Assembly (NCBI RefSeq): GCF_017168335.1
Contig: NZ_JABFAU010000001.1
Location: forward strand, 124,001-188,000
Source of the DNA: Rhodococcus sp. KRD162
GTDB lineage: Bacteria; Actinomycetota; Actinomycetes; Mycobacteriales; Mycobacteriaceae
DNA: 64,000 bases
Reading direction: 5' to 3'
The translations under genes were made by a program, and so were the position numbers. The notes beneath the pieces were generated by a model. That model made no database searches. It saw only the letters and a program-made list of their open reading frames with translations, and had not been told where the DNA came from. Shown here in pieces: positions 27,500-36,590 of the stretch (the first letter of the stretch is position 1; every line of letters begins with the position of its first letter).

Positions 27500-28117
27500 G
27501 TGACTGCATCCCTGCTCGACCGCGTACCTGTCATCCCCGTCGTCGTCATCGAGAACCTCGAGCATGCCGTTCCCATCGCTCGCGCCCTGGTGCAGGGCGG
27601 GGTGCCCGTCATCGAGCTGACCCTGCGCACTCCGGTGGCACTCGACGCCATCGAGCGCATCGCGGCGGAGGTCCCCGAGATCCTCGTCGGCGCAGGCACG
27701 ATCATCACTCCCGGTCAGGCCAAGCAGGCCGCCGACGCGGGCGCACAGTTCCTGGTCTCGCCGGGCTGCACACCATCTCTGACGAAAGCCATGCGAGACA
27801 CCGGATTGCCTCACTTGCCCGGTGCCGCAACGGTGTCCGAGGTGCTCACCCTGCTCGAAGACGGCTACACCGAGCTCAAGTTCTTCCCCGCCGAGGCATC
27901 GGGTGGGGCGAATTTTCTGAAGTCCATCCACTCGCCGATTCCGGCCGCAAGATTCTGCCCGACGGGTGGCATCTCCACCGCCAACGCGTCGCCGTACCTG
28001 GCGCTGCCGAACGTCGGATGCGTGGGAGGGTCGTGGCTCACTCCCGCCGCGGCTGTCGCAGAGCAAGATTGGGACGCAATCGTCGCTCTCGCGGTCGCCA
28101 CGGCCGAACTGGTCTGA
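27500..28117 (+). CDS. eda: KDPG aldolase
   Basis: A 205-residue class I aldolase cleaving 2-keto-3-deoxy-6-phosphogluconate to pyruvate and glyceraldehyde-3-phosphate. The Schiff-base lysine is in LKFFPAEASGG, with the upstream GAGTIITP and VSPGCTP motifs of the TIM barrel and CPTGGIS near the phosphate site. It starts at GTG 27500, with AGAAAG-type purines upstream. With edd it supplies a complete lower Entner-Doudoroff route. No glucose-6-phosphate dehydrogenase is in the window, so the upper part must be elsewhere. Confidence 0.96.
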   Translation: MTASLLDRVPVIPVVVIENLEHAVPIARALVQGGVPVIELTLRTPVALDAIERIAAEVPEILVGAGTIITPGQAKQAADAGAQFLVSPGCTPSLTKAMRDTGLPHLPGAATVSEVLTLLEDGYTELKFFPAEASGGANFLKSIHSPIPAARFCPTGGISTANASPYLALPNVGCVGGSWLTPAAAVAEQDWDAIVALAVATAELV

Positions 28118-28202
28118 AAATTCCCCCTCCGCAGAGGGAACCAGACGTGACGATGCGGCGTCCTACTGGTTGTCCGTCATCGAACAATCGGGGGAAATGA
28201 TC

Positions 28203-28526
28203 ATGTCGAATCCGTACGAGCAGTCAGAGTTCCAGCAGCCCCACCAGCCGTATCCGGCAGCTCAGCCCTATGCGCAGGCACCGGCTCTGCCGTCGTCCAA
28301 TGCGGGGTGGGCCGTCGTCGCCATCATCTTCTTCTGGCCGGTGGCCATCCCGGCGTTCAATCACGCACTCAAGGTTCATCCGCTGTGGATGATGGGAGAT
28401 GTTCAGGGCGCACAGTATTCGTCGAATCGCGCAGCGTTCTTCGGGAAACTGTCGCTGGGGATATTCTTCGTCCTCATAGTTCTGTACTTCGCCTTCATTG
28501 CACTGGTCGTCGCGAACTCGTACTAG
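28203..28526 (+). CDS. CD225/dispanin family membrane protein
   Basis: A 107-residue protein with a Gln/Pro/Tyr-rich N-terminal tail (about 35 residues) and two hydrophobic segments (GWAVVAIIFFWPVAIPAF and LSLGIFFVLIVLYFAFIALVV). They are separated by ALKVHPLWMMGDVQGAQYSSNRA, which fits the CD225 loop pattern of Lys-Val-x-x-Leu, GD, GAQ and S-x-x-A. Such proteins are common in Actinobacteria and of unknown function. ATG 28203 has GGGGGA about six bases upstream; an in-frame ATG at 28197 is also possible. Confidence 0.75.
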   Translation: MSNPYEQSEFQQPHQPYPAAQPYAQAPALPSSNAGWAVVAIIFFWPVAIPAFNHALKVHPLWMMGDVQGAQYSSNRAAFFGKLSLGIFFVLIVLYFAFIALVVANSY

Positions 28527-28574
28527 GTCCCGACACTTGACCTCGACATAACTCGAGGTTCTAGCGTCACGGGC

Positions 28575-29369
28575 ATGGACATACTCGGTCTCGGCGCAAT
28601 CGGCATTTCCATCGACGTGTCGCCGTCGTATCTCGACGATGCACGGGAGTTGGAATCACTCGGATTCACCTCGGTCTGGCTGCCGGGCGGGCAGATCGAT
28701 CGGCTCGGCAGGCTGGCCGATCTGGTTCGCGCGACCGAGACCGCCACCATCGTTCCGGCAATCGTGCCGGTCGATGTGTACTCGCCTGGGCAGACCGGGG
28801 AACTGTTCGACGAGCTCTCGGGTACCGGTCGATTCGTCCTCGGCCTCGGTGGGCCACAAACCGCGCGGCCATTGGCGGGGCTGCATCGCTACCTCGACGA
28901 CCTCGCTGTGCCCGCGGATCGAATTCTGCTCGCGGCGCTCGGGCCGAAGAAGCTGGAGATGGCTCGAGTCCGCGCTGCCGGCGCGATCGGGCTGCTCGTG
29001 AATCCCGAGTGGACGGCGCAGGCGCGGCACTGCCTGGGGACGGCCGAGCTGGTGGTCGATCAGTTCGTCGTCGTGGAGTCAGATCCGGATCGTGCCCGCG
29101 CCGCAGCACGGCAGCCGTTGAGCTTTCTCGCGACGGTCCCTGGCTATCGGCAGAACTTCCTGCGGATGGGATTCACGGACGCCGACGTCGACCAGCTCAG
29201 CGACCGATTGGTGGACGCGCTCGTGGTGTGGGGGAGCGTCCGCGACATCGCCGCTCGGGTGACTGCCCACCGTGAGGCCGGGGCGGATCACGTGGTTCTG
29301 GCTCCACTCGGAGCGTCGAGCATTGCTGCTGGCCGGGCACTGTCCGAGCTGGTGGTGTCGTCAAAGTAG
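28575..29369 (+). CDS. F420-dependent LLM-class oxidoreductase (TIGR03620-type)
   Basis: A 264-residue TIM-barrel protein of the luciferase-like flavin/F420 family. The segments RELESLGFTSVWLPGG, TIVPAIVPVDVYSPG, GRFVLGLGG and the C-terminal EAGADHVVLAPLG match the short LLM subfamily predicted to use coenzyme F420. fbiC in this window shows that the organism makes F420. The substrate is unknown. The gene ends 12 bp before ychF on the same strand. The ATG start fits the family N-terminus (LGAIGIS). Confidence 0.8.
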   Translation: MDILGLGAIGISIDVSPSYLDDARELESLGFTSVWLPGGQIDRLGRLADLVRATETATIVPAIVPVDVYSPGQTGELFDELSGTGRFVLGLGGPQTARPLAGLHRYLDDLAVPADRILLAALGPKKLEMARVRAAGAIGLLVNPEWTAQARHCLGTAELVVDQFVVVESDPDRARAAARQPLSFLATVPGYRQNFLRMGFTDADVDQLSDRLVDALVVWGSVRDIAARVTAHREAGADHVVLAPLGASSIAAGRALSELVVSSK

Positions 29370-29381
29370 ACTCCATAGACC

Positions 29382-30461
29382 GTGAGCCTCACCCTCGGAA
29401 TCGTCGGACTGCCCAACGTCGGCAAGTCCACCCTCTTCAATGCACTGACCAACAACGACGCGCTGGCCGCGAACTACCCGTTCGCCACCATCGAACCCAA
29501 CGTCGGAGTGGTTGCACTGCCGGATCCCCGGCTCGAGAAGCTGGCCGAGGTGTTCGGTTCGGAGAAGCTCGTGCCTGCGCTGGTGTCGTTCGTCGACATC
29601 GCCGGCATCGTCAAGGGTGCGTCCGAGGGCGCAGGCCTGGGCAACAAATTCCTCGCCAACATTCGTGAGGCCGACGCCATCTGTCAGGTCGTTCGTGTCT
29701 TCGCCGACGACGACGTGGTGCACGTCGACGGCCGCGTCGACCCGACCGCAGACATCGAGGTCATCGAAACCGAACTCGCCATCGCGGATCTGCAGACTCT
29801 CGAGAAGGCCATCCCGCGGCTCGAGAAGGAGGTGCGGATCAAGAAGGACCGCAAGCCCGCTCTCGACGCGGCGCTGGCAGCACAGGCAGTGCTGAACGAC
29901 GGCAAAACGCTGTTCTCGGCGAAGTCGAAGCTGGACTTCGAGTTGCTCGGTGAATTCCAGCTGCTCACCACCAAGCCCTTCCTGTACGTCTTCAATGCCG
30001 ACGAGTCGGTGCTCACCGACGACGCGAAGATCGGCGAACTCGCGCGGATGGTTGCGCCCGCCGATGCAGTGTTCCTCGACGCGAAGATCGAGTCGGAGCT
30101 GCTCGAGCTGGACAAGGAATCGGCGGCCGAGCTGCTCGAATCCGTAGGACAGACCGAGCCCGGACTCGACGCGTTGGCGCGCGCCGGCTTCCACACCCTC
30201 GGGCTGCAGACCTACCTCACCGCAGGCCCGAAAGAGGCTCGCGCGTGGACAATTCACCAGGGAGATACCGCGCCCCAGGCCGCAGGCGTCATTCACACCG
30301 ACTTCGAGCGCGGCTTCATCAAGGCCGAAATCGTCTCCTTCGACGACCTGATCGCCGCAGGGTCGATGGCCTCGGCCAAAGCTGCAGGCAAGGTGCGTAT
30401 GGAGGGCAAGGACTACGTCATGGCCGACGGTGATGTGGTGGAGTTCCGCTTCAACGTCTAG
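29382..30461 (+). CDS. ychF: Redox-regulated ATPase YchF/Obg-like GTPase family
   Basis: A 359-residue protein with the P-loop [15 protein letters not shown], switch-region motifs [20 protein letters not shown] and [12 protein letters not shown], a coiled-coil insert (residues about 120-200) and a C-terminal TGS domain ending [10 protein letters not shown]. YchF binds the ribosome and prefers ATP over GTP. The GTG start gives [16 protein letters not shown], the standard N-terminus. In mycobacteria (Rv1112) it directly follows the Rv1111c position; here it lies 17 kb away, so the block has been interrupted by insertion. Confidence 0.96.
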   Translation: MSLTLGIVGLPNVGKSTLFNALTNNDALAANYPFATIEPNVGVVALPDPRLEKLAEVFGSEKLVPALVSFVDIAGIVKGASEGAGLGNKFLANIREADAICQVVRVFADDDVVHVDGRVDPTADIEVIETELAIADLQTLEKAIPRLEKEVRIKKDRKPALDAALAAQAVLNDGKTLFSAKSKLDFELLGEFQLLTTKPFLYVFNADESVLTDDAKIGELARMVAPADAVFLDAKIESELLELDKESAAELLESVGQTEPGLDALARAGFHTLGLQTYLTAGPKEARAWTIHQGDTAPQAAGVIHTDFERGFIKAEIVSFDDLIAAGSMASAKAAGKVRMEGKDYVMADGDVVEFRFNV

Positions 30462-30678
30462 CCTGACGCGCGACATCAGTAGGTCACCCGGGCCATGTCA
30501 CGTGTTGGCAGCTCGCCGCCTCGGCAGGTGCTGAACTACTCCAATCGGTGCAACGCAAAACGGGCTGAATCCCGGATTTTCCACAAGTTGCGAACGATTG
30601 GTCCGATTCTTGCCCTTCCTTCGTGCAACACTGCCTCGACGACAGCGGTCGAACAGTGCCGCGGGCAGTGGAGGTTCT

Positions 30679-31674
30679 ATGTTCGGCGTGCGGCCGGTTC
30701 TCGTGGTGATCGCAGTTCTGCTCACCTTCTCAGTGGGCGTGCCCGCCGCTGCCGAAGACATCGACACCGAAAATCTTGCACCGAGCCATCCGGCGCGGAT
30801 CGAGAACCGAATCGATACCGGCCCGACGCTGACGTGGCTGTCGGTGTACTCGCCGAGTATGGATCAAACCATCGAGGTGCAGGTTCTTACCCCCGCGGAG
30901 CGTAAAGGCCCGCGTCCGACGCTGTACATGCTCAGCGGATCCGGGGAGAACGAACCGTCGAGCAGCATCTGGCTTCGCAAGGGCAACGCGGCGGAATTCT
31001 TCCGTGACAAGAACGTCAACGTGGTTCTCCCGCTTGCCGGTCCAGCGAGTTTCTACACCGACTGGGAGAACGACGACCCCCGCCTCGGCCGCTATCGTTT
31101 CGAAACCTTCCTGACGCAGGAACTTCCGCCGTTGATCGACGCGGAGTTCGAGGGCAACGGCAGTAACGGTGTGGCCGGCCTGTCGATGGGCGCTCAATCG
31201 GCGATGATGCTGGCCGCCCGAAACCCGGACAAGTACTCGGCAGTCGCGGCGTACAGCGGGTGCTTCTTATCCGAGGGCATACTCGGGCAAGTCCTCATGC
31301 GAAGCATCGTCGCCGGTTACGGCGGCAACGCGAACAACATGCTCGGTGGGCCCCTCAACGCGGGCTGGGCCGCCCACGACGCACTGGTGAACGCAGAAGC
31401 GCTGCGCGGAATGTCCATCTACCTCTCTTCCGCCAGCGGCCTCCCCGGTCCGCACGAGCGGTACGAGACGCTCGAAGACCTCGACACGCTGGTGATCGGC
31501 GGGGCGATCGAAGTAGGCACCGATTTCTGCACGGGCCTGCTGCGTGACAGGCTCGCCGAGCTGAACATCCCGGCCACGTTCGATCTGGGCAGCCCTGGTA
31601 CGCACTCGTGGCCGTACTGGGCCGACCAGCTTGCGAAGAGCTGGCCGACGCTGGCCGCGGGGCTCGAGCGGTGA
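30679..31674 (+). CDS. Secreted esterase/mycolyltransferase, antigen 85 type (first copy)
   Basis: A 331-residue protein with a signal peptide (about residues 1-25, cleavage near AAAED). The alpha/beta-hydrolase core of the antigen 85/esterase D family follows: SVYSPSMDQTIEVQVL, FYTDWENDDP, FETFLTQELPPLI, nucleophile elbow GLSMGA (Ser169) and THSWPYW carrying the catalytic histidine. Such enzymes attach mycolates to trehalose or arabinogalactan outside the membrane. The ATG has GGAGG at 30670-30674. The 217 bp upstream hold no gene. A paralogue at 40156 shares the architecture. Whether the acyl group is mycolate is inference from taxon and family. Confidence 0.85.
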   Translation: MFGVRPVLVVIAVLLTFSVGVPAAAEDIDTENLAPSHPARIENRIDTGPTLTWLSVYSPSMDQTIEVQVLTPAERKGPRPTLYMLSGSGENEPSSSIWLRKGNAAEFFRDKNVNVVLPLAGPASFYTDWENDDPRLGRYRFETFLTQELPPLIDAEFEGNGSNGVAGLSMGAQSAMMLAARNPDKYSAVAAYSGCFLSEGILGQVLMRSIVAGYGGNANNMLGGPLNAGWAAHDALVNAEALRGMSIYLSSASGLPGPHERYETLEDLDTLVIGGAIEVGTDFCTGLLRDRLAELNIPATFDLGSPGTHSWPYWADQLAKSWPTLAAGLER

Positions 31675-31788
31675 GCTTTTCCTGCTGAGCAACATCGATC
31701 ATCGTAGTGGCGTGTTCTGCTGTCAGGCGTCGTCTGCGGCGCACATCGATCTTGGCTACGCTCCGAATCAGACGATAGGTGAACGTAG

Positions 31789-32406
31789 ATGGGTCTGCAG
31801 GAGCTCGAAGCGCTGGTGCACCAGACGGCCACTGCTGGGCAACCTTTCGAGCGTGGAGCCGACGAGGCGGAGCAGAAATATCTGTCCTCGCTTGCGGCCC
31901 GGCCGAGTACGACGCTGATCTGTGAAGTCGGGTTCAATGCAGGCTTCTCGAGTTGGGCCTTTCTGTCCGCGTCGCCCGACGTGACCGTCGTGTCCTTCGA
32001 CTTGGCCGCGTACACCTACAGTGCCGCCGCGAAAGCCCATATCGACGAACACTTTCCGGGCCGCCACACCCTGATCCAAGGTGATTCGCACACCACCATC
32101 GCGGCCTATGCGAAGGAACACCCGAACGTGCGGTTCGACGTCATCTTCGTAGACGGTGATCATTCGGTGGAAGGTGCTCGCGCGGACCTCGACGATCTAC
32201 GTGCGCTCGCCACCGAGGAAACGGTCGTGATCTTGGACGACATCACGCCGTGGCTCTGGTTCGGTGAAGGCCCGACTCAGGCCTGGCAGGAAGCAGCCGA
32301 GGAGGGTCGAATTCTGCATATGCAGTACTTTCGCGACGGTAAACCTGTCGACGAGGTGACCCCGCCGGCTGCCCGTGCCTGGGCCGAAGGCCGCTACTCC
32401 TTCTGA
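31789..32406 (+). CDS. Class I SAM-dependent methyltransferase
   Basis: A 205-residue Rossmann-fold protein. Motif I is the degenerate ICEVGFNAGFSSWAFL, motif II is VTVVSFDLAAY, and FDVIFVDGDHSVEGARADLDDL is typical of the O-methyltransferase/class I type 3 group (a VDGDHSYE-like motif). ILDDITPWLW follows as in those proteins. The substrate is unknown. The gene stands alone between the mycolyltransferase-like gene and a convergent winged-helix gene. Confidence 0.8.
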   Translation: MGLQELEALVHQTATAGQPFERGADEAEQKYLSSLAARPSTTLICEVGFNAGFSSWAFLSASPDVTVVSFDLAAYTYSAAAKAHIDEHFPGRHTLIQGDSHTTIAAYAKEHPNVRFDVIFVDGDHSVEGARADLDDLRALATEETVVILDDITPWLWFGEGPTQAWQEAAEEGRILHMQYFRDGKPVDEVTPPAARAWAEGRYSF

Positions 32407-32435
32407 CGCCACGGTGTGCCCACAGATTGTGCAGA

Positions 32436-32457
32436 TGCCCACCTGTGACGGTGGGCA
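32436..32457. terminator. Hairpin between convergent genes
   Basis: An 8-bp perfect stem TGCCCACC/GGTGGGCA with the loop TGTGAC, followed on the plus strand by the AT-rich AAATGAATAATTCG. It lies 30 bp after the methyltransferase stop and 28 bp before the stop of the convergent gene, so it may terminate both. Confidence 0.6.
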
Positions 32458-32484
32458 AATGAATAATTCGTAGGCAAATACCCG

Positions 32485-33657
32485 CTACTTCTTCCCCCGC
32501 AACTTCTTCTCCAACGGTGTCGGGAAGGACGGGACCACCGCGGTACCGTTGAGCAGGGTGGTGAGACGTTCGGCCTCGGCTACAACGGCTTTCGATACCG
32601 TCGAGCCGACGTCTTCCAGTAGCTCGGTGACCAGTTCGCCGGATCCGGTCACAGCCCAACCTCCGACGATGCGGCCCCCGGACCAGATGGTCGGACCGAT
32701 GTTGCCGAAGGTGTCGAACAGCGGGGCCTTGTGCTCACCGAGATACCAAGCGCGGTGCTTCCAACCCATCGGGGTGGGATCGAGCGCGGGCAGCAGCATG
32801 ACGCTGGTGCCGGCAGGCTTGTCGAAGGTAGTGCCGGACAACATGATTCCGTCGCCCTCGGTCAGTTCGACCGCCACGGTGTCCAGGCCCGAGACCGCAC
32901 CACGAGTCTGCGTCTTGTTCCAGCCCGTCCACCACTGCAGGTCGTCGAGCGTCGCCGGTCCGAATACTTCGAGCCAGCGTCGGGCAAGTTCGGCACGTGC
33001 CTGGGATTCATCGACGTCGGGTATTCCGTCCGGCCACCAATGATCGATCGGTGCCCAGGCATGCCGCCGAGAAGTCCATGCGCCCCGTGGTTCGACGCGC
33101 ACCAATTTTCCCTCGGCGGCCATCATCACCAGCACCTCGGAGGTGACGTATCTCTTGACGTCGTACACCTTGTCGGTGGTCGGAAGCAGTGCAGTCTTCA
33201 GGCCGGGAACTGTGGCCGAGAGCTCGGCCCCGGTCGCTGTACCCATCGAGCGTAGCGTCGTCTCGGTATCTTGTTCCGTTGCAGCAAGCCAGGATTCGAC
33301 GTCGTCGATCACCGGTTCGGTGGGCAAAGTCGAGACTTGTTTGACCAAGCGCGCCCGCATGGTGCGCGCAACACCGAGGCTCGCAGCGGCATGGATCATC
33401 GGAACGTCGTCGTGCGCAACGACGAACATCGTGCGCCGCATCGCCATCAGGCGGACCAAGCTTCGGCGTTCGTACATCGCGTCGCGAATATCGACCAGTC
33501 CCAGCGATCGAGCACGCGCCAACACCGAGAGATAGACCGTCGCCGGGTCGGTGGCGTGCAACGCGAGCAATGACGACACAACCTCGTCGGCAGTCGAGGC
33601 ACGGGCGAAGTGCTGCGCGACGAGCCGGTGTCGCCGCTGGGCATCGGTGATCTTCAC
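32485..33657 (-). CDS. Winged-helix DNA-binding/AlkZ-like family protein (HTH_42)
   Basis: A 390-residue protein of the winged-helix family that includes the AlkZ/YcaQ DNA glycosylases. Visible blocks are LLALHATDPATVYLSVLAR, RRSLVRLMAMRRTMFVV, RRWLEVFGPATLDDLQWWTGWNKTQ and VMLLPALDPTPMGWKHR followed by GNIGPTIWSGGRIVGGW. These match the many uncharacterised actinobacterial members; the catalytic Gln-x-Gln of true AlkZ is not obvious, so glycosylase activity is uncertain. GTG at 33657 (VKITDAQRRHRLVAQHF) is preferred over a reading 21 residues longer. It is divergent from a small membrane protein gene. Confidence 0.75.
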   Translation of the reverse strand: MKITDAQRRHRLVAQHFARASTADEVVSSLLALHATDPATVYLSVLARARSLGLVDIRDAMYERRSLVRLMAMRRTMFVVAHDDVPMIHAAASLGVARTMRARLVKQVSTLPTEPVIDDVESWLAATEQDTETTLRSMGTATGAELSATVPGLKTALLPTTDKVYDVKRYVTSEVLVMMAAEGKLVRVEPRGAWTSRRHAWAPIDHWWPDGIPDVDESQARAELARRWLEVFGPATLDDLQWWTGWNKTQTRGAVSGLDTVAVELTEGDGIMLSGTTFDKPAGTSVMLLPALDPTPMGWKHRAWYLGEHKAPLFDTFGNIGPTIWSGGRIVGGWAVTGSGELVTELLEDVGSTVSKAVVAEAERLTTLLNGTAVVPSFPTPLEKKLRGKK

Positions 33658-33782
33658 GCGATCAGTGTGACGGCATTTGTGGCGCAGGGCCGCCGAAACG
33701 GCGAGTTGCGCGCTGGTCATACCAGTAGACGAGTCCAGTATCGCTGCCGACGAGTGTCCCCGGACAATGACACAATCACACG

Positions 33783-34199
33783 ATGTCAGTTGTTCGGGCC
33801 GGGTGGGTCTTGCTCGCCGCCGTTGCCGTCGCGCTCGGTGTCTCGGTTTCGAATTGGCCGATGTATCAAATCACCGATTGCGAACTGGGCTTGTCGATGA
33901 GTTCCGAAAGCTGCGAACAGCCGCTACTGGACTACTTCGGTTTCCCACTCGTCTTGGTGTTGGCAATTCCAGTTGTCCTCTTTCTGGTCACTGCTGGCGT
34001 GGGCAGAATCTGGATGGCATGGACAGCTACGGGTACCATGCTCGTCCTTACGGCCGTGGGCTTTTATTCAGCGGGCGGTTCGACGCCATCGCTGGTGTCG
34101 ACTCTGGGGGGCCTCCCGGGGACCGCACTCGCGCTGTTGCTGACGATTGCCCAGCTGATGGTCACGTCAGCCAAGCGCCGAACCGCCTCGCATCGCTGA
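33783..34199 (+). CDS. 138-residue four-helix membrane protein, copy 1
   Basis: Unrecognised. Four predicted helices: residues about 5-22, 53-73, 78-97 and 108-126. The loop after helix 1 has cysteines at positions 33 and 44 (TDCELG... and ESCEQP). A gene of the same length, with the same helix layout and cysteines at the same positions 33 and 44, lies convergently at 34279-34695, so the two are probably diverged paralogues. The loop cysteines may form a disulfide if they face outside. No conserved family name could be given. Confidence 0.7.
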   Translation: MSVVRAGWVLLAAVAVALGVSVSNWPMYQITDCELGLSMSSESCEQPLLDYFGFPLVLVLAIPVVLFLVTAGVGRIWMAWTATGTMLVLTAVGFYSAGGSTPSLVSTLGGLPGTALALLLTIAQLMVTSAKRRTASHR

Positions 34200-34278
34200 A
34201 CGCCGGACTGGAGTCGAGTCTTGTCGGATAACACGATAATTGCTGCACCTCTGGCGGTGGCTCCGGATGATCCCTAGC

Positions 34279-34695
34279 TCACAGCGCATGGTGCCGCTTC
34301 TGGCGTGCGGCTGAGGCAGATCGCTGGAACATTACGGTGATCGATCCGACCACTGCCATGGGAAGCGCGAGAAAGAGCAAGTTCGTGTACGAGTCGTACG
34401 TCACGTACACGACCCCGGCAGCGAAAAAAACAAACAGGGAGACGACCGCAAACCAGGAAACCCACTGACGCATTGCTATCGCTGCCACCGTAGGTGGCGT
34501 GGCGAGCAGCAGCCCCACGACAATCAGAGGCCATACCCCCATCACGTCGACGGCGCGGTCGCTGCATCGGTAGGAACCACCCTCGCCGATCTTCGAGCAC
34601 GCCATCGACACGTCGAACATTGTCAGCGACGTCCCGCCCCACGCCGTATAGGCCAACGCGGCAACGGCCAGAGCCCACCACACCGATCGCACCAT
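34279..34695 (-). CDS. 138-residue four-helix membrane protein, copy 2
   Basis: Unrecognised. Its four hydrophobic segments (residues about 4-22, 53-72, 77-99 and 106-124) and the two loop cysteines, Cys33 (SMACSK) and Cys44 (SYRCSD), match the layout of the convergent gene at 33783. Sequence identity is low by eye, apart from a shared pattern around D-x-G/M-x-x-x-P-L after the second cysteine. The C-terminus is basic (RQKRHHAL). The 79 bp between the two stops contain no clear hairpin. Confidence 0.7.
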   Translation of the reverse strand: MVRSVWWALAVAALAYTAWGGTSLTMFDVSMACSKIGEGGSYRCSDRAVDVMGVWPLIVVGLLLATPPTVAAIAMRQWVSWFAVVSLFVFFAAGVVYVTYDSYTNLLFLALPMAVVGSITVMFQRSASAARQKRHHAL

Positions 34696-34841
34696 GACCG
34701 CAGCCTAACCATCTCATGGGAGAGCAACGCCGAAGTGCACCCGAACGGATGTTGGATCCGATGCGCATGGTCCCTGGCGTATCACCGCCTGGCCTGCGAG
34801 ACTGCGGTGAGGAACCGATCGGGAAGAAGGGTGACGACCAC

Positions 34842-35171
34842 ATGTCGCTTGCGTTGTGTGCCATCACGATCGCCGTTCTGCTTCACGTCGTGGCCGCTCG
34901 GATCGCGGTTCGTGAGAACTACGGCAACAGGTTGCCAACAGTGAACGGCTCGTATCCAGGCAAATCTGTCCAACGTGCCCGCAGCGCTCAGGCCGCCGGA
35001 TGGATGCTGAGTGTCGTCGGTGCGCTCCAGCTCGGCCATCAATTCTGGCTGACCGAGCCGTGGCTGGCCCTGGGCGTCGTGGTGACGGTCCTTGTGCTGG
35101 TCAACGGCCTGCCGAGTCTGCTGGTGACCATGCTGCACAACGGCAAGCTGAGATCACAACCACAGGGCTGA
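34842..35171 (+). CDS. Small membrane protein of unknown function
   Basis: A 109-residue protein with three hydrophobic segments: residues about 1-20 (LALCAITIAVLLHVVAA), 50-68 (AAGWMLSVVGALQLGHQFWL) and 72-92 (PWLALGVVVTVLVLVNGLPSLLV). The internal ATG at 34842 is preferred, since it is followed at once by the first helix and GAAGAAGGG lies upstream. A frame open from 34716 would add 42 hydrophilic residues. It is convergent with the broken oxidase gene, with five bases between stops. Not recognised. Confidence 0.6.
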   Translation: MSLALCAITIAVLLHVVAARIAVRENYGNRLPTVNGSYPGKSVQRARSAQAAGWMLSVVGALQLGHQFWLTEPWLALGVVVTVLVLVNGLPSLLVTMLHNGKLRSQPQG

Positions 35172-35176
35172 AACCG

Positions 35177-36550
35177 TTACGACACGAACACCTTGCCCGG
35201 GTTGAGGATTCCGTGTGGATCCAGCGCCTTCTTCACAGCTCGGTGCATGTTCAACACCACCGGATCGAGTTCTTGCACCAAGCCGTCCATCTTGAGTAGC
35301 CCCACTCCGTGCTCGCCGGTCACGGTGCCGCCGAGTTCCAAAGCAGCCTCGATGATCTCGGCGAAGGCAGCCTGGGCACGCTCTCGGGCCGGAACGTCGC
35401 CCAGCGGAGTGATGAGCAGTGGGTGCAGGTTTCCGTCACCGGCGTGGGCGATGTTGGCGATCGTCGTCTCGTATCGCTGGCCGATCTGCTCGATACGCGA
35501 AAGCATCTCGGGCACATGCTTCTTCGGAACACACACGTCCTCGGTCAGCACCGGCCCCAGGCGCTCCATCGCCGGATACGCCAACCGCCGGGCCGCGAAC
35601 AGCGCGTCGGCCTCCTCCTGATCGGTCGACACCGCAGACCACGTGGCCCCGGCCTCGTCGAAGCACGAGAGCATCTTCTCGGCGTCCTGGTCTCCGACGA
35701 GGCCAGGATCGTCGATCCGCCCGAGCAGCACCACATTCGCCTCGACGGACAGGCCCATGTTCTACCAGGCGTCGACGGCCATGAGGCACTGCTTGTCGAT
35801 GAGTTCCAACGCCGAAGGTGTCAATCCGGCGGCGGCAACCGCGGCAACGGCACGCCCGGCGTCGACGATCGAATCGAAGTAACCGGCAACGGTCCGTTGC
35901 GGCCCCTGAAGCGGACGCAGCTCGACAGTCACCTCGGTGATGATGCCGAGCGTGCCCTCAGACCCGACCATGAGCCCGGCAAGGTCATATCCGGCAACGC
36001 CTTTGGCTGTTCTACGCCCGAGCCGCACCAGATCTCCGGTTCCGGTCACCACCTGCATGCCCATCACGTAATCGCGGGTGACGCCGTACTTCACGCAGCA
36101 CAGCCCGCCCGCGTTGGTGGCAACGTTGCCGCCGATTGTCGACCAGGGTGCGCTTGCCGGATCCGGTGGATACCACAGACCGTGCTCGGCAACCGCTGCC
36201 CGCAGGTGGTCGTTGACCACCCCCGGCTCGACGACGGCATAGCGCTCGAGCCGGTCGACCTCCTTGATCGCATCCATGCCGTCCATCGCAAGCACGACGC
36301 ATCCCTCGGTGGCATTCGCGCCGCCGGACAGTCCGGTCCCAGCGCCGCGCGTGACGACAGGCGCGCCATGAGCCAGGCACACCCTGACGACAGTCTGCAC
36401 TTCCTCGGCACTACGGGGCCGCACGACGGCGACAGGCACCGCATACGGTGCCCATTCCGCCTCGTCGTGCTGGTACGACGCGATGACATCGGGATCGACG
36501 ACGACGCGATCCGCAGGGAGAGAGTTCGACAACTGATCGACGAGCGACAT
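35177..36550 (-). pseudogene. FAD-binding oxidase (GlcD/D-lactate dehydrogenase-like) split by an in-frame TAG
   Basis: The reading frame of 458 codons encodes a complete GlcD-type flavoprotein, interrupted by one TAG at 35762-35764 with no frame change. The N-terminal part (residues 1-262) has the FAD_binding_4 domain: VVTRGAGTGLSGGANA, WYPPDPAS, GGNVATNAGGLCCVKYGVTRDYV and DLAGLMVGSEGTLGIITEVTVEL. The part after the stop has the FAD-oxidase C-terminal domain: ANIAHAGDGNLHPL, TGEHGVGLLK and LDPHGILNPGKVF. All motifs on both sides are intact, so the change is recent or an error. An ATG three bases beyond the TAG could allow reinitiation. The intact enzyme would oxidise glycolate, D-lactate or a related 2-hydroxy acid. 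Confidence 0.9.
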
Positions 36551-36590
36551 GTCTCGACTGTAGCCAGGCGATGTCCGCTAGCGTCGGGCC

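Noticed and set aside
35177-36550. Selenocysteine or programmed readthrough at the oxidase TAG
   Set aside because: The codon is TAG, not TGA. No known programmed readthrough context or stem-loop is visible, and GlcD-type enzymes need no special residue there.
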